This document shows positions 55,396 through 64,000 of a DNA stretch of 64,000 nucleotides, piece by piece (position 1 is the stretch's first letter; each line of letters starts with the position of its first letter). The stretch comes from Botryosphaeria dothidea (lineage: Eukaryota > Ascomycota > Dothideomycetes > Botryosphaeriales > Botryosphaeriaceae), in assembly GCA_011503125.2 (NCBI GenBank), contig WWBZ02000040.1:868001-932000 (forward strand), read 5' to 3'. A model generated the notes under the pieces. The model was not told the DNA's origin and searched no databases. It saw nothing but the letters and a program-made list of their open reading frames with translations. Position numbers and translations under genes: made by a program.

Positions 55396-56136
55396 TGTAG
55401 ATTGTTGTTGAGTTGATGAGGATTGTGGGCAGATTTGGGCATGATCTATATACTGAGTGAGAAGCCACAAGAGTTCGGGGCTGCCGACCGCAGCAGCAGG
55501 GCTGTGAATCCATCCTGATCCACCAGAGCAAAATGCACGTTGGAATGGTTGATACTGCCCCGCAAACTCGCGGTGCTTACTTCGCTCGCCCAGCTGACTC
55601 TTTTGGGTCTAGTCTGTGCAAATGTGCGCCGCAGCGTCACTCCGGTACGTGGGCCCGAGAGCTGTGCTGCGGATTAGCGCTCAGCCACCGCCAGCGGCAT
55701 TCCTGGAGCCCACTAGTGCTGACGGCAGCAAGGGCTTATCTGGCCATTCACACACAAGCATTTCCGGTTCCCCAGTCAGTCGGTCAAGCATTGCCCCACG
55801 GAAGCTAAGAAAAGCTTGACCGCGAGGCCTTTTGGAGACCTTTGCGAACTCGTGGCGCTTTTCCGGGCTAAAGTTGCCTGGGATTCCCTCTTCTGTCCAT
55901 GACTGCTGCCCTGCCGCTGTCAGGACGCGCAATCCTACTATCTGTCCCGACCGCGCATTGGCCGTCACTCAGCCACCAACAGAAAACGTGGGGGCCGGTT
56001 GGCCCGCCAATTCCCCTGCATCGAATTTTTGGCTCAATCACAAGCATTTTTGCGCACATTTTCCGAGCGCCAAAAACAACAAACGTTCATTTTGTTGGAC
56101 TAATAATCGGGCCAACCGTGCCAGCACCCAGCGTTG
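55396..56136. other. Intergenic region between two same-strand genes
   Basis: 741 bp: promoter of the TMEM184-like gene and 3' end of the sugar transporter. ORFs on both strands show no motifs. Confidence 0.4.
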
Positions 56137-57912
56137 CTACACCTCCATTTCCTCAATCCGCTCCACGGCCCCCTTTTCGCCAATGTCCTCCCTCTCGAAC
56201 TCTCCGGTCTTGGAGAACAACCTGTCAACGTCCTCGAGCTGCAGACCTTTCGTTTCGGGATAGAAAAGATACATGACAGGCAGGAACGCGGCGTTGAGCA
56301 CCGCGAAGATGATGTACGTGCGCCATCCGATATTAGCAATCGCTGGGGGCGTGAACTGCACGACTGCAAAGTTGATGATCCACTTGACAGATCGTCAGTA
56401 CTGATTTTGTACAGCGCAATGGGGCCAAACTTACGTTCGCTGCCGTGGAGATGGACGATCCTCTCTGGCGCAGGCGCAGAGGCAAGATTTCGGATCTAGA
56501 AACGAGTCAGAACTGCCAGGGGATGATCATATGTGGGGCACCTACGGATAGACCCAAACTGTTGCCTGGAAGCCGATGGTGAATGCGCCCTGGTAGATGA
56601 AAAGCATCACAGCCGCTGCGATTCCGGAGGCGTCTGCCGAAAACCGTTAATACTTCGCCGACAGGACGAGAGAAAACGCTTACATTGGATGCTGGTCTTG
56701 TGCTGAACTTGGTAGATCAAGCCAGCCTGCACCGCCATGACCGCCGCCATCACGCTCACCATGCTCAAGAGAAGCGGGCGACGCCCGATGCGATCGATGA
56801 GGGCCCAAGGAATGAACGAGGCTGCGAAGAACCAAGTCTGAAGGAAGCCGCTCATGAGAGCCGACATGTGATCGGAGAAGCCAATGGAATCCTTGAAGAG
56901 CGTCGCGGAGTAGTCTGGAAAGTCAGCAAGCGTTTTTGGATCGACCGGGGGCTACTTACAGATAATCGCGTTGATGCCACCCAGCTGCTGGAAAGCCTGG
57001 ATGGAACACGCAATGAGGAGACGCGTGCGACTCTTGATCTCATCCTCCTTCAGCAGGTCCTTCCAGGAACCGGCTCCAATGGAAGCCTCCAAGGCCGCAG
57101 TGTGCACGATGTCCGTGTGAAGTGCAGCCACCTCTGCCGGGCTGGCATTGTTCTTGTGAAGTCTCAGAAGGACCTCGAGCGCTTCCTCCGGGCGGTCGTG
57201 GCGTGCAAGCCAACGAGGACTCTCGGGGATGATCAAAAGAATCAGAGCCATGGGTATGAGGAAGATGCATTGTAGGATGACCGGAATGCGCCAAGCGTAG
57301 GAGCTGAGGTGGGAGGAGAAGGCGTAGTCGATCCAGTAGACAAGGAAGATACCAAAGTTAAGGGTGGAGAGCTGAGCGCAAACGTCTGTCTGGAGTCAGT
57401 AATTTTGCCCGGTAGTCATTTGAGATTTGCAGGTAACTTACAGACTCCACGGCTTGCCTTTGGTGAGAACTCGGCCTGCAGGACTGGAACGGTCGAGTTG
57501 ATGAAACCCATGCCGACACCAGACACGATGCGAGCAACAATCAAATGAGCCCGACCGTACGCAGTCGCCTGCAACACTGCGCCGACGATCATTATGGCGA
57601 TGCCGATAGCAATGCTCTTCAGTCTTCCCAGCCTTTCTCCGATGATGGATGTGGTCACAGAGCCGAGGAAGCATCCAACTGTGTTAAGTCCGAGGTCAGC
57701 CGAGGCCTGCGGCAGTTACTGTTGCACTTACCTTCGTAGATGGCCACAATCAGCCCGACCATCTCTGCGCCCGGCGTGTTGAAAGTGTCATTGAAGGCTG
57801 GAGCACCAACGAGGCCTCCCATCAAGCCATTATCGAAGCCGATCAGGAGAAAGCCCATGCAGGTGAGCGCCGTGACCGCGCCCAACAGCGCACGACCTTC
57901 CAGTTGGACCAT
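56137..57912 (-). CDS. MFS sugar transporter
   Basis: 489-residue, 12-helix sugar porter. Seven exons: 57912-57732, 57678-57442, 57385-56960, 56914-56684, 56633-56546, 56495-56435 and 56382-56137. Signatures: ALTCMGFLLIGFDNGLMGG (helix 1), GERLGRLKS, YVCAQLSTLNFGIFLVYWID, the PESPRWL motif, QQLGGINAI in helix 7, IDRIGRRPLLL and PETKGLQLEDVD at the C-terminal end. These place it firmly among fungal hexose/pentose or quinate-type H+ symporters; the specific sugar cannot be told. The start at 57912 (MVQLEGR) is the first ATG in frame with homology. It is divergent from the SMP-30 lactonase, which may hydrolyse a sugar lactone. Confidence 0.92.
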
Positions 57913-58337
57913 GGCGATGAATGAGATGAAGAAGAATGTCCGTGTCGGCACGGAAGGACTGGTGGTGCATGGGTTGAGAGGATGGTCATGACTTTATAGA
58001 CATCAAATCGAAGCTACCTGAGTAGCATTCATTCGCCGAGACCAAAGGCCGACAGATGGGCGCGCAAGCCACGATACAAGCGCACAGAGGACATTTAGAG
58101 CTAATCTAAAGCCTTTGCGGAGATGAGACCGTTTTGACGCGGGGCCCCGCCCAAACTTTGTCCAAGGCTGCGGAACCCCCCGTCGGCTTTTGAGTAGTGT
58201 CGGCATCTGAATTGACTTCGAGTCAAGCCGCCAGTGAATCGTGACCTCGTAGAAAAAGCCAGTGGCGTGCCTTGGGCTCTAGAACGCATCAGCTCGAGAT
58301 TCACAGGCCTTTTGTTTTCCAAATCGCAAGAAAGAAT
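57913..58337. other. Divergent promoter region sugar transporter / SMP-30 lactonase
   Basis: 425 bp between divergent start codons. The arrangement suggests joint regulation of sugar uptake and lactone hydrolysis. No gene. Confidence 0.45.
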
Positions 58338-59553
58338 ATGCAGGTTCCCGAAAACGTCAAGGTTCTGGCGTCCCTTTGCATTCCTCCTACTTTGCCAACA
58401 CTAACGCGTTCAGGTGCTATCCTTGGCCGAGAAGACGCTTGTTCCAAGCCATCGCGCCCTATTAGGCGCACGCGGCGCCACCGAGATCTCGAACTCGCCC
58501 TTCCTCGTATACCACCCGTCGGCCCTGTCTCTCCTCGGCCCATCGCCCTCGCTGACCTGCGTTCTCGACCACCCCGCGCACCCCTTCGCCCACGAAGCCG
58601 GCGTCTACCTGCCCGCGACGCAATCCGTCATCGTGACCAGCAACCGCCTCACCTCCCCGTCCGGCACCCCGCGCATCGCCCTCGCGCGCTTGCGCAAAGG
58701 CGCGGCCGGCACCTGGACATGGGAGGAGCTCGACACTGACGTCGCCATGCCCAACGGCGGCGTCAACCACCCGCCGACGGGTCACGTCCTGCTGTGCGCG
58801 CAGGGCACGCACAACTCGCCCGGCGGCCTCGTCCTGCTCGACCCGTCGTCCAACCCGCCCGCGTCGACGCCCCTCCTGACGCACTACCGCGGCCGCGCGT
58901 TCAACTCGCCCAACGACGTCGTCGTGCACTCGGACGGCAGCGCGTGGTTCACCGACCCCGTCTACGGCTGGGAGCAGGGGTTCCGGCCGGCGCCGCAGCT
59001 GCCGAGCCAGGTGTACCGCTTCGACCCGGTGACGGGGGATGTGCGCGTGGTGGCGGACGGGTTTGGGCGGCCGAATGGCATTTGCTTCAGTCCGGACGAG
59101 CGGGTCGTGTATGTGACGGATACGGAGTGGGTGCATGGCGATGGGTCGGTTGATGATTCGAGGGCGAGCACGATGTATGTTTTTTTGCCTTGCTCCCCCC
59201 CCCCCCCCCCTTTTTTTTTTTTGGCGTTGGTGTTGACTTGAGGTAGCTATGCGTTTGATGTGCAGGAGCATCATGGTGCGCCGTTTTTGGTGAACCGTCG
59301 TGTTTTCGCCATGGCGGATACGGGGATTCCGGATGGAATCAAGTGCGATTGCGGTGGGAACGTCTATTCCGGTTGTGGAGATGGCTTGAACGTTTGGAGT
59401 CCGGCAGGGTCGTTGCTGGCGAAGGTGCTGGTGGATGGCGGTGTCTCGAATTTTTGCTTCACGGAGGGCGGAGAGGTGGTGCTGTTAAATGAAACGAAGG
59501 TCTGGGTGCTGAAATTGGACAGCGGTGTCAAGGGAGCGCTGTTGGGATTGTGA
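58338..59553 (+). CDS. SMP-30/gluconolactonase-like hydrolase
   Basis: 363-residue six-bladed beta-propeller protein. Exons 58338-58361 (24 nt, MQVPENVK), 58414-59174 and 59247-59553. Propeller landmarks: HEAGVYLPATQSVIVTSN, MPNGGVNHPPTGHVLLCAQG, RAFNSPNDVVVHSDGSAWFT and GFGRPNGICFSPDERVVYVT, with the metal-ligand pattern N-D-x-x (SPND) and PNGICFSPD. The last intron contains a homopolymer block (about 14 C then 12 T near 59196-59222), a place where assemblies often err. Predicted to hydrolyse a sugar or aromatic lactone. Divergent from a sugar transporter. Confidence 0.85.
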
Positions 59554-60825
59554 CGGTGAAGAGGTTGAGATGTTGTGGAGACTGACGAAAGACGTTGAAC
59601 ATGTAAGAGCTTTGCTGCTTATACGGACGTGGATGCATTGATGACTGAACTAGTTAATTTTAGCATCTTTTTTTGCTTTTCAGGAATCCCCGCCGCTATT
59701 GGGCTATTGCATCGGGATTTAAACACCGAATATGAGCCGGTCTACCCCCGGAAACTACAAGCTTGGCTATCGAGTGGATGGTGTATCATTGGTGCATCAC
59801 TCCCCAGAGAGAAAAGGTCAGTTCAAGGTGTGTTCTGAAGGCACGGTGCAAAGTCGCAGGAGCATGGGCTTTATCTTGACAGTCGAGTATAGGATCAGTT
59901 CGAATCGTACTGCCTTTACTTGCTACTGAGATTTGACGCATTCATCTGGACGTAAAGGTAATCAATCTCCCTGAGCACTTCCATTCAGATGATTGCTTCA
60001 ACCACCCATGGCAATAGTATGTTTCATCTAATGAAGCGGACCCTATTCAGGGTCTGGCCATACTATGGCACTAGTCGGCAATAGTCCGCGTGCTCAACCC
60101 GTGGTACAGGCAATCGATCGCGAAGCTGCAAGATAAGCGCACAGGACAGAGAACGGACACGTATTAGACTAGTCATGCTATTATAAGAGCTGATTCAAGT
60201 CTTCGTTATCTCCTGAGTCTGTGCTTCCCTCTGAGTTTGAGAGGTTTGTAGGAAGCATCCCTGAGGAATGCGGGGAAATCGACTACGGCGGGATCATTTG
60301 GACAGCTGATACGGAGATTCACAGCGCTACAGGAAGCAGTGAAGATAGGAACAGGCAGGCCGCAGTAGCCCATCGAGCGTATCGCGTTGTGGTTTCCTCC
60401 TAAAACTGTCAGCTGTCCAGCCCATAACACGAACGTCAGCTGAATGGCACCCCTTGGCGGCTGGGCCAGACGTGCGGAGAAGGTGGGCTTGTGACACGCC
60501 ACACAGCTGGAAGATCTGGCCGCTCGACAGGTGGAGACAAAAAGAAACTATCGGCCGCGCTTTGCCGACAGGTGGTCCAACCAGACAGCTCTGCGGGATC
60601 ATCGCCGTCGTCAGCAGATAATAGCCTTCCCTCTCCGCCTCCCCGCCGCTTTCGGAATCGACGTCATCTGCTCATCCATGACGCTACCCCCGCGCAAGGC
60701 TCAGGTATAAGTAAATGCGGCATTCTTCTCGTTGCATAGGTCCGCATCGAAACAAGCAACACTCTTTGTCAAGGCAACACTTTCAACCAACCAAACAACA
60801 CTTTCCACTACTCGAAGCAACGACC
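59554..60825. other. Intergenic region upstream of metallothionein
   Basis: 1,272 bp without a recognised gene. The distal end contains the metallothionein promoter, with a TATA element near 60706 and an AAC/CAA-rich leader (60755-60825) of the kind seen before highly expressed genes. Confidence 0.4.
60704..60713 (+). promoter_or_regulatory. TATA box of metallothionein gene
   Basis: GGTATAAGTA, about 115 bp upstream of the ATG at 60826. A TATA element plus an A/C-rich leader suggests strong, inducible expression. Confidence 0.5.
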
Positions 60826-60969
60826 ATGGCTTGCAACTGCGGCTCTTCTTGCACCTGCAACGGACCTTCGTCCTGCACCTGCGCCAGCGGACAGTGCTCC
60901 TGCAGCGGCTGCGGCGTAAGTGTTGCAGTCAGACTTGCAGTGCCCGTGGCTAACAGTATGCAGAAATAA
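60826..60969 (+). CDS. Copper-type metallothionein, 31 residues
   Basis: Very short Cys-rich protein with nine Cys (3, 5, 9, 11, 17, 19, 24, 26, 29), all but one in C-x-C pairs (NCGSSCTC, CTC, CSCSGCG). Exon 1 is 60826-60915. A 48 bp intron (60916-60963) leads to a six-base last exon, AAA TAA, so the protein ends CSGCGK, the usual C-terminus of Neurospora-type metallothioneins. Reading through the intron instead would give an unrelated hydrophobic tail and an abnormal ending. It binds Cu(I) or other soft metals in the cytosol. Two more cysteines than the seven of the Neurospora protein suggest a larger or different cluster. Confidence 0.88.
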   Translation: MACNCGSSCTCNGPSSCTCASGQCSCSGCGVSVAVRLAVPVANSMQK

Positions 60970-61223
60970 ACCGCCTCTTTGGCAACAACCCATGAAACAC
61001 GCACCCTGAACACCGCATCTCGGAGGACACGTAGTACAATTGAAATTTTCTATCCTAAAAAAAGACCGCTCGTTGCCGTGAAGCATTATAGTGCAAGACC
61101 CGACGTTGGTGTTAAAATGCAAAGCAAAAATTACGATTTACGGGATAGTCCCTAATTGCGTGATCACGACAACCAAGAAGAAAAAAAAAAAAAAAAACTC
61201 CAACCTTCTCCGCAGCATGCACG

Positions 61224-62320
61224 CTACAGCGCCAGCGCAGTGCTCACGCAGCCCGGCTCGATCGCCTCCAGCCGCGCGACGAGCCCGTCCCAGACGCGCT
61301 TCTGCACGCGCGGGCCCTCGTCCGTCCTGACGAACGGCGCCGTCTTGTGCCTGCACGAGCATCAGTCTAAGAAGCACAAAAGCGGCAAGAAGAGAGGTAA
61401 GGCCTCACTCTTGGACCTCGCAATCCGCGCAGAACTGGCCGTGGCTCTCGGGCCCGGCGACGGCGGCGTGCAGCAGGGTGCGGCTGCCCATCTCTGCGGA
61501 GCGGCCGAGGAAGAGGCGCAGCAGGTGGATGGGCGCGCGCTGGAGCAGGCCGACGTTGCGGGTCAGGTCGGTGTTGCACAGGCCGGGCGAGAGCAGGTTG
61601 ACGACGACGCCGGTGCGGGAGGCGGGCGCGAGGCGGGCGAGCTGGCGCGCGGCGTAGACCTCGAGCAGCTTGCTGAGCGCGTACCTGCAGAAAGTCAGTC
61701 TCGACGGTGTTGGGTGCGTGAGGCGCGTACCGGTCTGCCATGTTGCTGGTGCTGGCCTGCGACAGGGCGGCGAAGATGTCGTCGTGCTTCGCTTCGGCGA
61801 ACTGCGCGCTGGAGTGGGCGCCGCTCGAGACGACTGTCAGGTGCGGCGTGATCGACCACCGCTCTGCGCTGGCCTTCAGCGCGGGCAGGAGCAGGATGGC
61901 CAGCAGGAAGGTGCCGATCACGTTGACTTGGATGGTTGTTTCGGTGCCTTCGGCCTGGGTGAATTCTGCGAACGCGACGCCGGCATTTTCGAGGACTGCG
62001 TCGATGCGATCCAGCTCCGTGCTCGCGCGCTTGGCGAAGGCTCGGATGGAGTCGTTCGATGCAAGATCTAGTGGCCAGACTTGGACGACGCCTGTGCGAC
62101 CTGTAGCTGACTCGATGGTATCTTTGGCAGCTTCTCCCTTGGAAGTGGACCGGACGGCGATGATGACGCGCGCGGCTCCGAGTCGGACGAAATGCTTTGC
62201 AGCTTCTAGGCCAATGCCGGTGCTGCTCCCTGAGACGATGAATGTCTGGCCGGTGCAGTCTTTGGGAACGATGGGGAGATTCCTCCACTGGGCGGCTACC
62301 ATGCTGGGGCTGATGCTCAT
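61224..62320 (-). CDS. Short-chain dehydrogenase/reductase (retinol-dehydrogenase/WWOX-like)
   Basis: 330-residue NAD(P)-dependent SDR. Exons 62320-61731, 61684-61409 and 61350-61224. Cofactor motif IVSGSSTGIG (residues 28-37), ENAGVAFAEF, catalytic Ser in TVVSSGAHSS, and YALSK with Tyr198 and Lys202, the Tyr lying just after the first intron. A C-terminal GSRTLLHAAVAGPESHGQF segment is typical of the fungal retinol-dehydrogenase-like SDRs. An in-frame ATG at 62302 is a possible alternative start. A 17-base A run lies just beyond the 3' end (near 61180). Same strand as the following alcohol dehydrogenase. Substrate unknown. Confidence 0.88.
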
Positions 62321-62538
62321 GTTTGCAGCTGTCGAGTGTAATGAAGTATTCAACAACTTTTGCAAAGGCGAATTTGATTGCGAAGATTGTTGGTGACGAC
62401 TGGGCTGTGGCTCATTGTAAATAAAGCTGGCATGCTGGTGCTCGAATCCTGCAGCGGGCGGCCGGAAACTCCGCTTCCCACGAGCTGACGCCTGCGGACA
62501 AAGTCATGTCTCCGACGGCCATCATCCACGATGATTGT

Positions 62539-63683
62539 CTACGCCCCCGATGACGCAACTTCCAACACTCCTCGGTACCGCATCTTTCCTTCCTCCAGCG
62601 TGGCGAATGCATCCTTCAGCCCAGCCTCCGTCATGGGGAATTTCTGAATCCACGGGGTGATTTTGTGCCGACCAGCAAACCGGAGCATTTCGATGCAAGC
62701 TTTGCGCGATGCTTCGGTGGACGCGATGATGCTGTGGCCTGGGAGGATGAAAGGCAAATAAGGAATCTGCACCGGGTCTTGCTGGATGGTCATGAAGACT
62801 ATGCGCGCTCTTCTGGCCAACAGCGGCAGCAACAGCTCCAAGTGCGGGATGCTGTTGGAGCACAGCAGGAGCACGTTGATGGGCGATGCAGCCTCGGGCT
62901 GTCCGCTTCGGAGAGCGTCCAGCTGCAAGAACTCGTCCGCGCCGAGCTTGTGCGCATCCTCCTTCTTGCTGTTGTCGTTCGACAGAGCCGTGACGCCGCA
63001 TCCCCATGCGCGCGCAAATATTATGGCCATGTGTCCCAAGCCCCCCACGCCCACGACGCCGACGCGGTCGCTCGATCTCGTTCCGGCTGCGGTCAAGGCT
63101 TCATACGTGCTGGCACCAGCACACATCAATGGAGCAGCGAGCTCGGACGGGACGTCGTCGGGGATGGGATACACGAAAGGCCGGGTGCGAATGGCGTAGT
63201 CGCCCAGGGAGCCCTGATCTAGTTCTCCAAAGGCGAAGCCGCACGCCTCAGCGCAGTACTGGCGGGCGCCGTCGACGCAGGGCTCGCAGGTGCCGCACGA
63301 CTGGGACAGGTCAGCAAGGTGCTCGATCTGCGCGCGCGCGGGAGCGGAGCGGCTCGTTCAGGGACGGACGCACGTGGTGGAGCCAGCTGTGTGGGCAAAT
63401 CAGTGGCAGAAACACGCGGCGGACCAGGCTTGACTTACCCCCAGCCGACTCTCTGGCCGAGCTTCAGGTCGCGGACGCCATCGCCCACGCGCACAACGGT
63501 GCCGACGCCCTCGTGGCCCAGGCCGCAGCCTTTTCCCTTGGCGTGGACGTCGGTGTAGCAGAGGCCGCTGTGCGTCGTCTTGATCAAGACTTCATCGAGG
63601 CCTAGCGCACGATTCGCCTGCTTCTGGACGAAGGCATTGGACTGGGGATCGAAGCGGAAGGTGGTGATGGTGTAGGACGGCAT
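62539..63683 (-). CDS. Zinc-dependent alcohol dehydrogenase (MDR family)
   Basis: 339-residue medium-chain dehydrogenase. Exons 63683-63439, 63386-63374 (only 13 nt) and 63300-62539. Catalytic zinc ligands are Cys42 (SGLCYTDVH) and His57/Glu58 (GLGHEGVG); the structural zinc site Cys88-x2-Cys91-x2-Cys94-x7-Cys102 is complete. The NAD(P) fold has GVVGVGGLGHMA. The 13-nt micro-exon encodes WLHH and restores the conserved RVGWGWLHHSCGTCEPC stretch; without it the frame and zinc site are lost. It oxidises primary or secondary alcohols, probably in the cytosol; the specific substrate is unknown. Confidence 0.9.
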
Positions 63684-63819
63684 GGTGTTCTGGGGCGCTG
63701 AGGGCTGCCGACCGAGCGCGACTCAAACCCCCGCACAGTGACATGACATCACCCAATTTCACTGACATGTTCCTCTTTCTCTATGTCCCAACCTCTCGCT
63801 TCTCCTTGCTCCTGCAAAG

Positions 63820-63955
63820 TCATGCAGCATCCCCCAGAAAGGTCTCCATGAACGGGGGCAGCACGACGCCTTGTTGGACCATCTCGGCCGCCGTCTCCTT
63901 CCACAGCTGCATCCGGAGCCGCTGGCCCTCTGTCGATTGCAGCGCCCCGTAAGAT
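63820..63955 (-). CDS. C-terminal exon of an unidentified gene, possibly an SDR (cut by window edge)
   Basis: Last exon of a minus-strand gene entering from the right. An acceptor (TTTGCAG) precedes 63955, and the frame reads YGALQSTEGQRLRMQLWKET then a short acidic end and TGA at 63822-63820 (45 codons). The E-G-Q-R-L-R...W-K-E pattern resembles the C-terminal helix of fungal short-chain dehydrogenases, but this is too little to be certain. The stretch from 63956 to the edge looks intronic. Confidence 0.45.
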
Positions 63956-64000
63956 CTGCAAAGTCACCGTGTCAGCAAAACCTTGAGCCGGCCTGGCCAT

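Noticed and set aside
59196..59222. Poly-C/poly-T block as a functional element
   Set aside because: It lies inside an intron of the SMP-30 gene; most simply a homopolymer tract or assembly weak point.

Overview
This window is nuclear DNA from a filamentous ascomycete (Pezizomycotina). The evidence is dense, mostly spliced genes with short GT-AG introns (about 45-75 bp), fungal-only families (Zn2Cys6 regulator, DUF6536 membrane protein, fungal rhodopsin-domain protein, sterigmatocystin-type O-methyltransferases, a small Cys-rich metallothionein), a Tc1-like transposon with RIP-like nonsense changes, and no bacterial-style operons. The species cannot be named from the sequence. No rRNA, tRNA or CRISPR array was seen.

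Layout. (1) 1-6.4 kb: a cytochrome P450 cut by the left edge and a divergent SDR, then a GT1 glycosyltransferase, a decayed O-methyltransferase and an alpha/beta hydrolase. This set resembles tailoring enzymes of a secondary-metabolite locus, but no PKS, NRPS or terpene synthase is present. (2) 6.5-24.4 kb: a DUF6536 membrane protein; two divergent carotenoid/stilbene cleavage oxygenase (CCO) genes, one intact and one broken by a nonsense codon and carrying a Tc1-like element; two SnoaL-like proteins around a CocE-type hydrolase; a Zn2Cys6 regulator; and an intact O-methyltransferase. (3) 24.6-45.6 kb: GPI-type aspartic protease, BTB protein, PLP aminotransferase, secreted GMC oxidoreductase, coiled-coil protein, rhodopsin-domain protein, nitroalkane-oxidase-like flavoenzyme, DAL5-type transporter and a multi-spanning membrane protein. 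(4) 45.6-64 kb: a 3.2 kb gene-poor stretch, a cAMP-receptor-like GPCR, aldo/keto reductase, TMEM184/Ost-alpha protein, sugar transporter, SMP-30 lactonase, metallothionein, SDR, Zn-alcohol dehydrogenase and the end of another gene.

The main discovery candidate is a local regulon. CGG-N10-CCG inverted repeats, the kind of site bound by Zn2Cys6 dimers, occur in the upstream regions of the CCO pair (two), SnoaL-1 (two), CocE hydrolase (one) and the SnoaL-2/regulator divergent promoter (one). Two looser copies lie upstream of the alpha/beta hydrolase and the DUF6536 gene. Five of the eight fit a tighter consensus, CGGANYKATRNNNCCG. With the regulator encoded in the same block, this suggests a pathway-specific cluster that oxidatively cleaves a stilbenoid or apocarotenoid-like substrate and processes the products. 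The substrate assignment is inference. Intron boundaries were placed by eye from splice signals, reading frame and family motifs.
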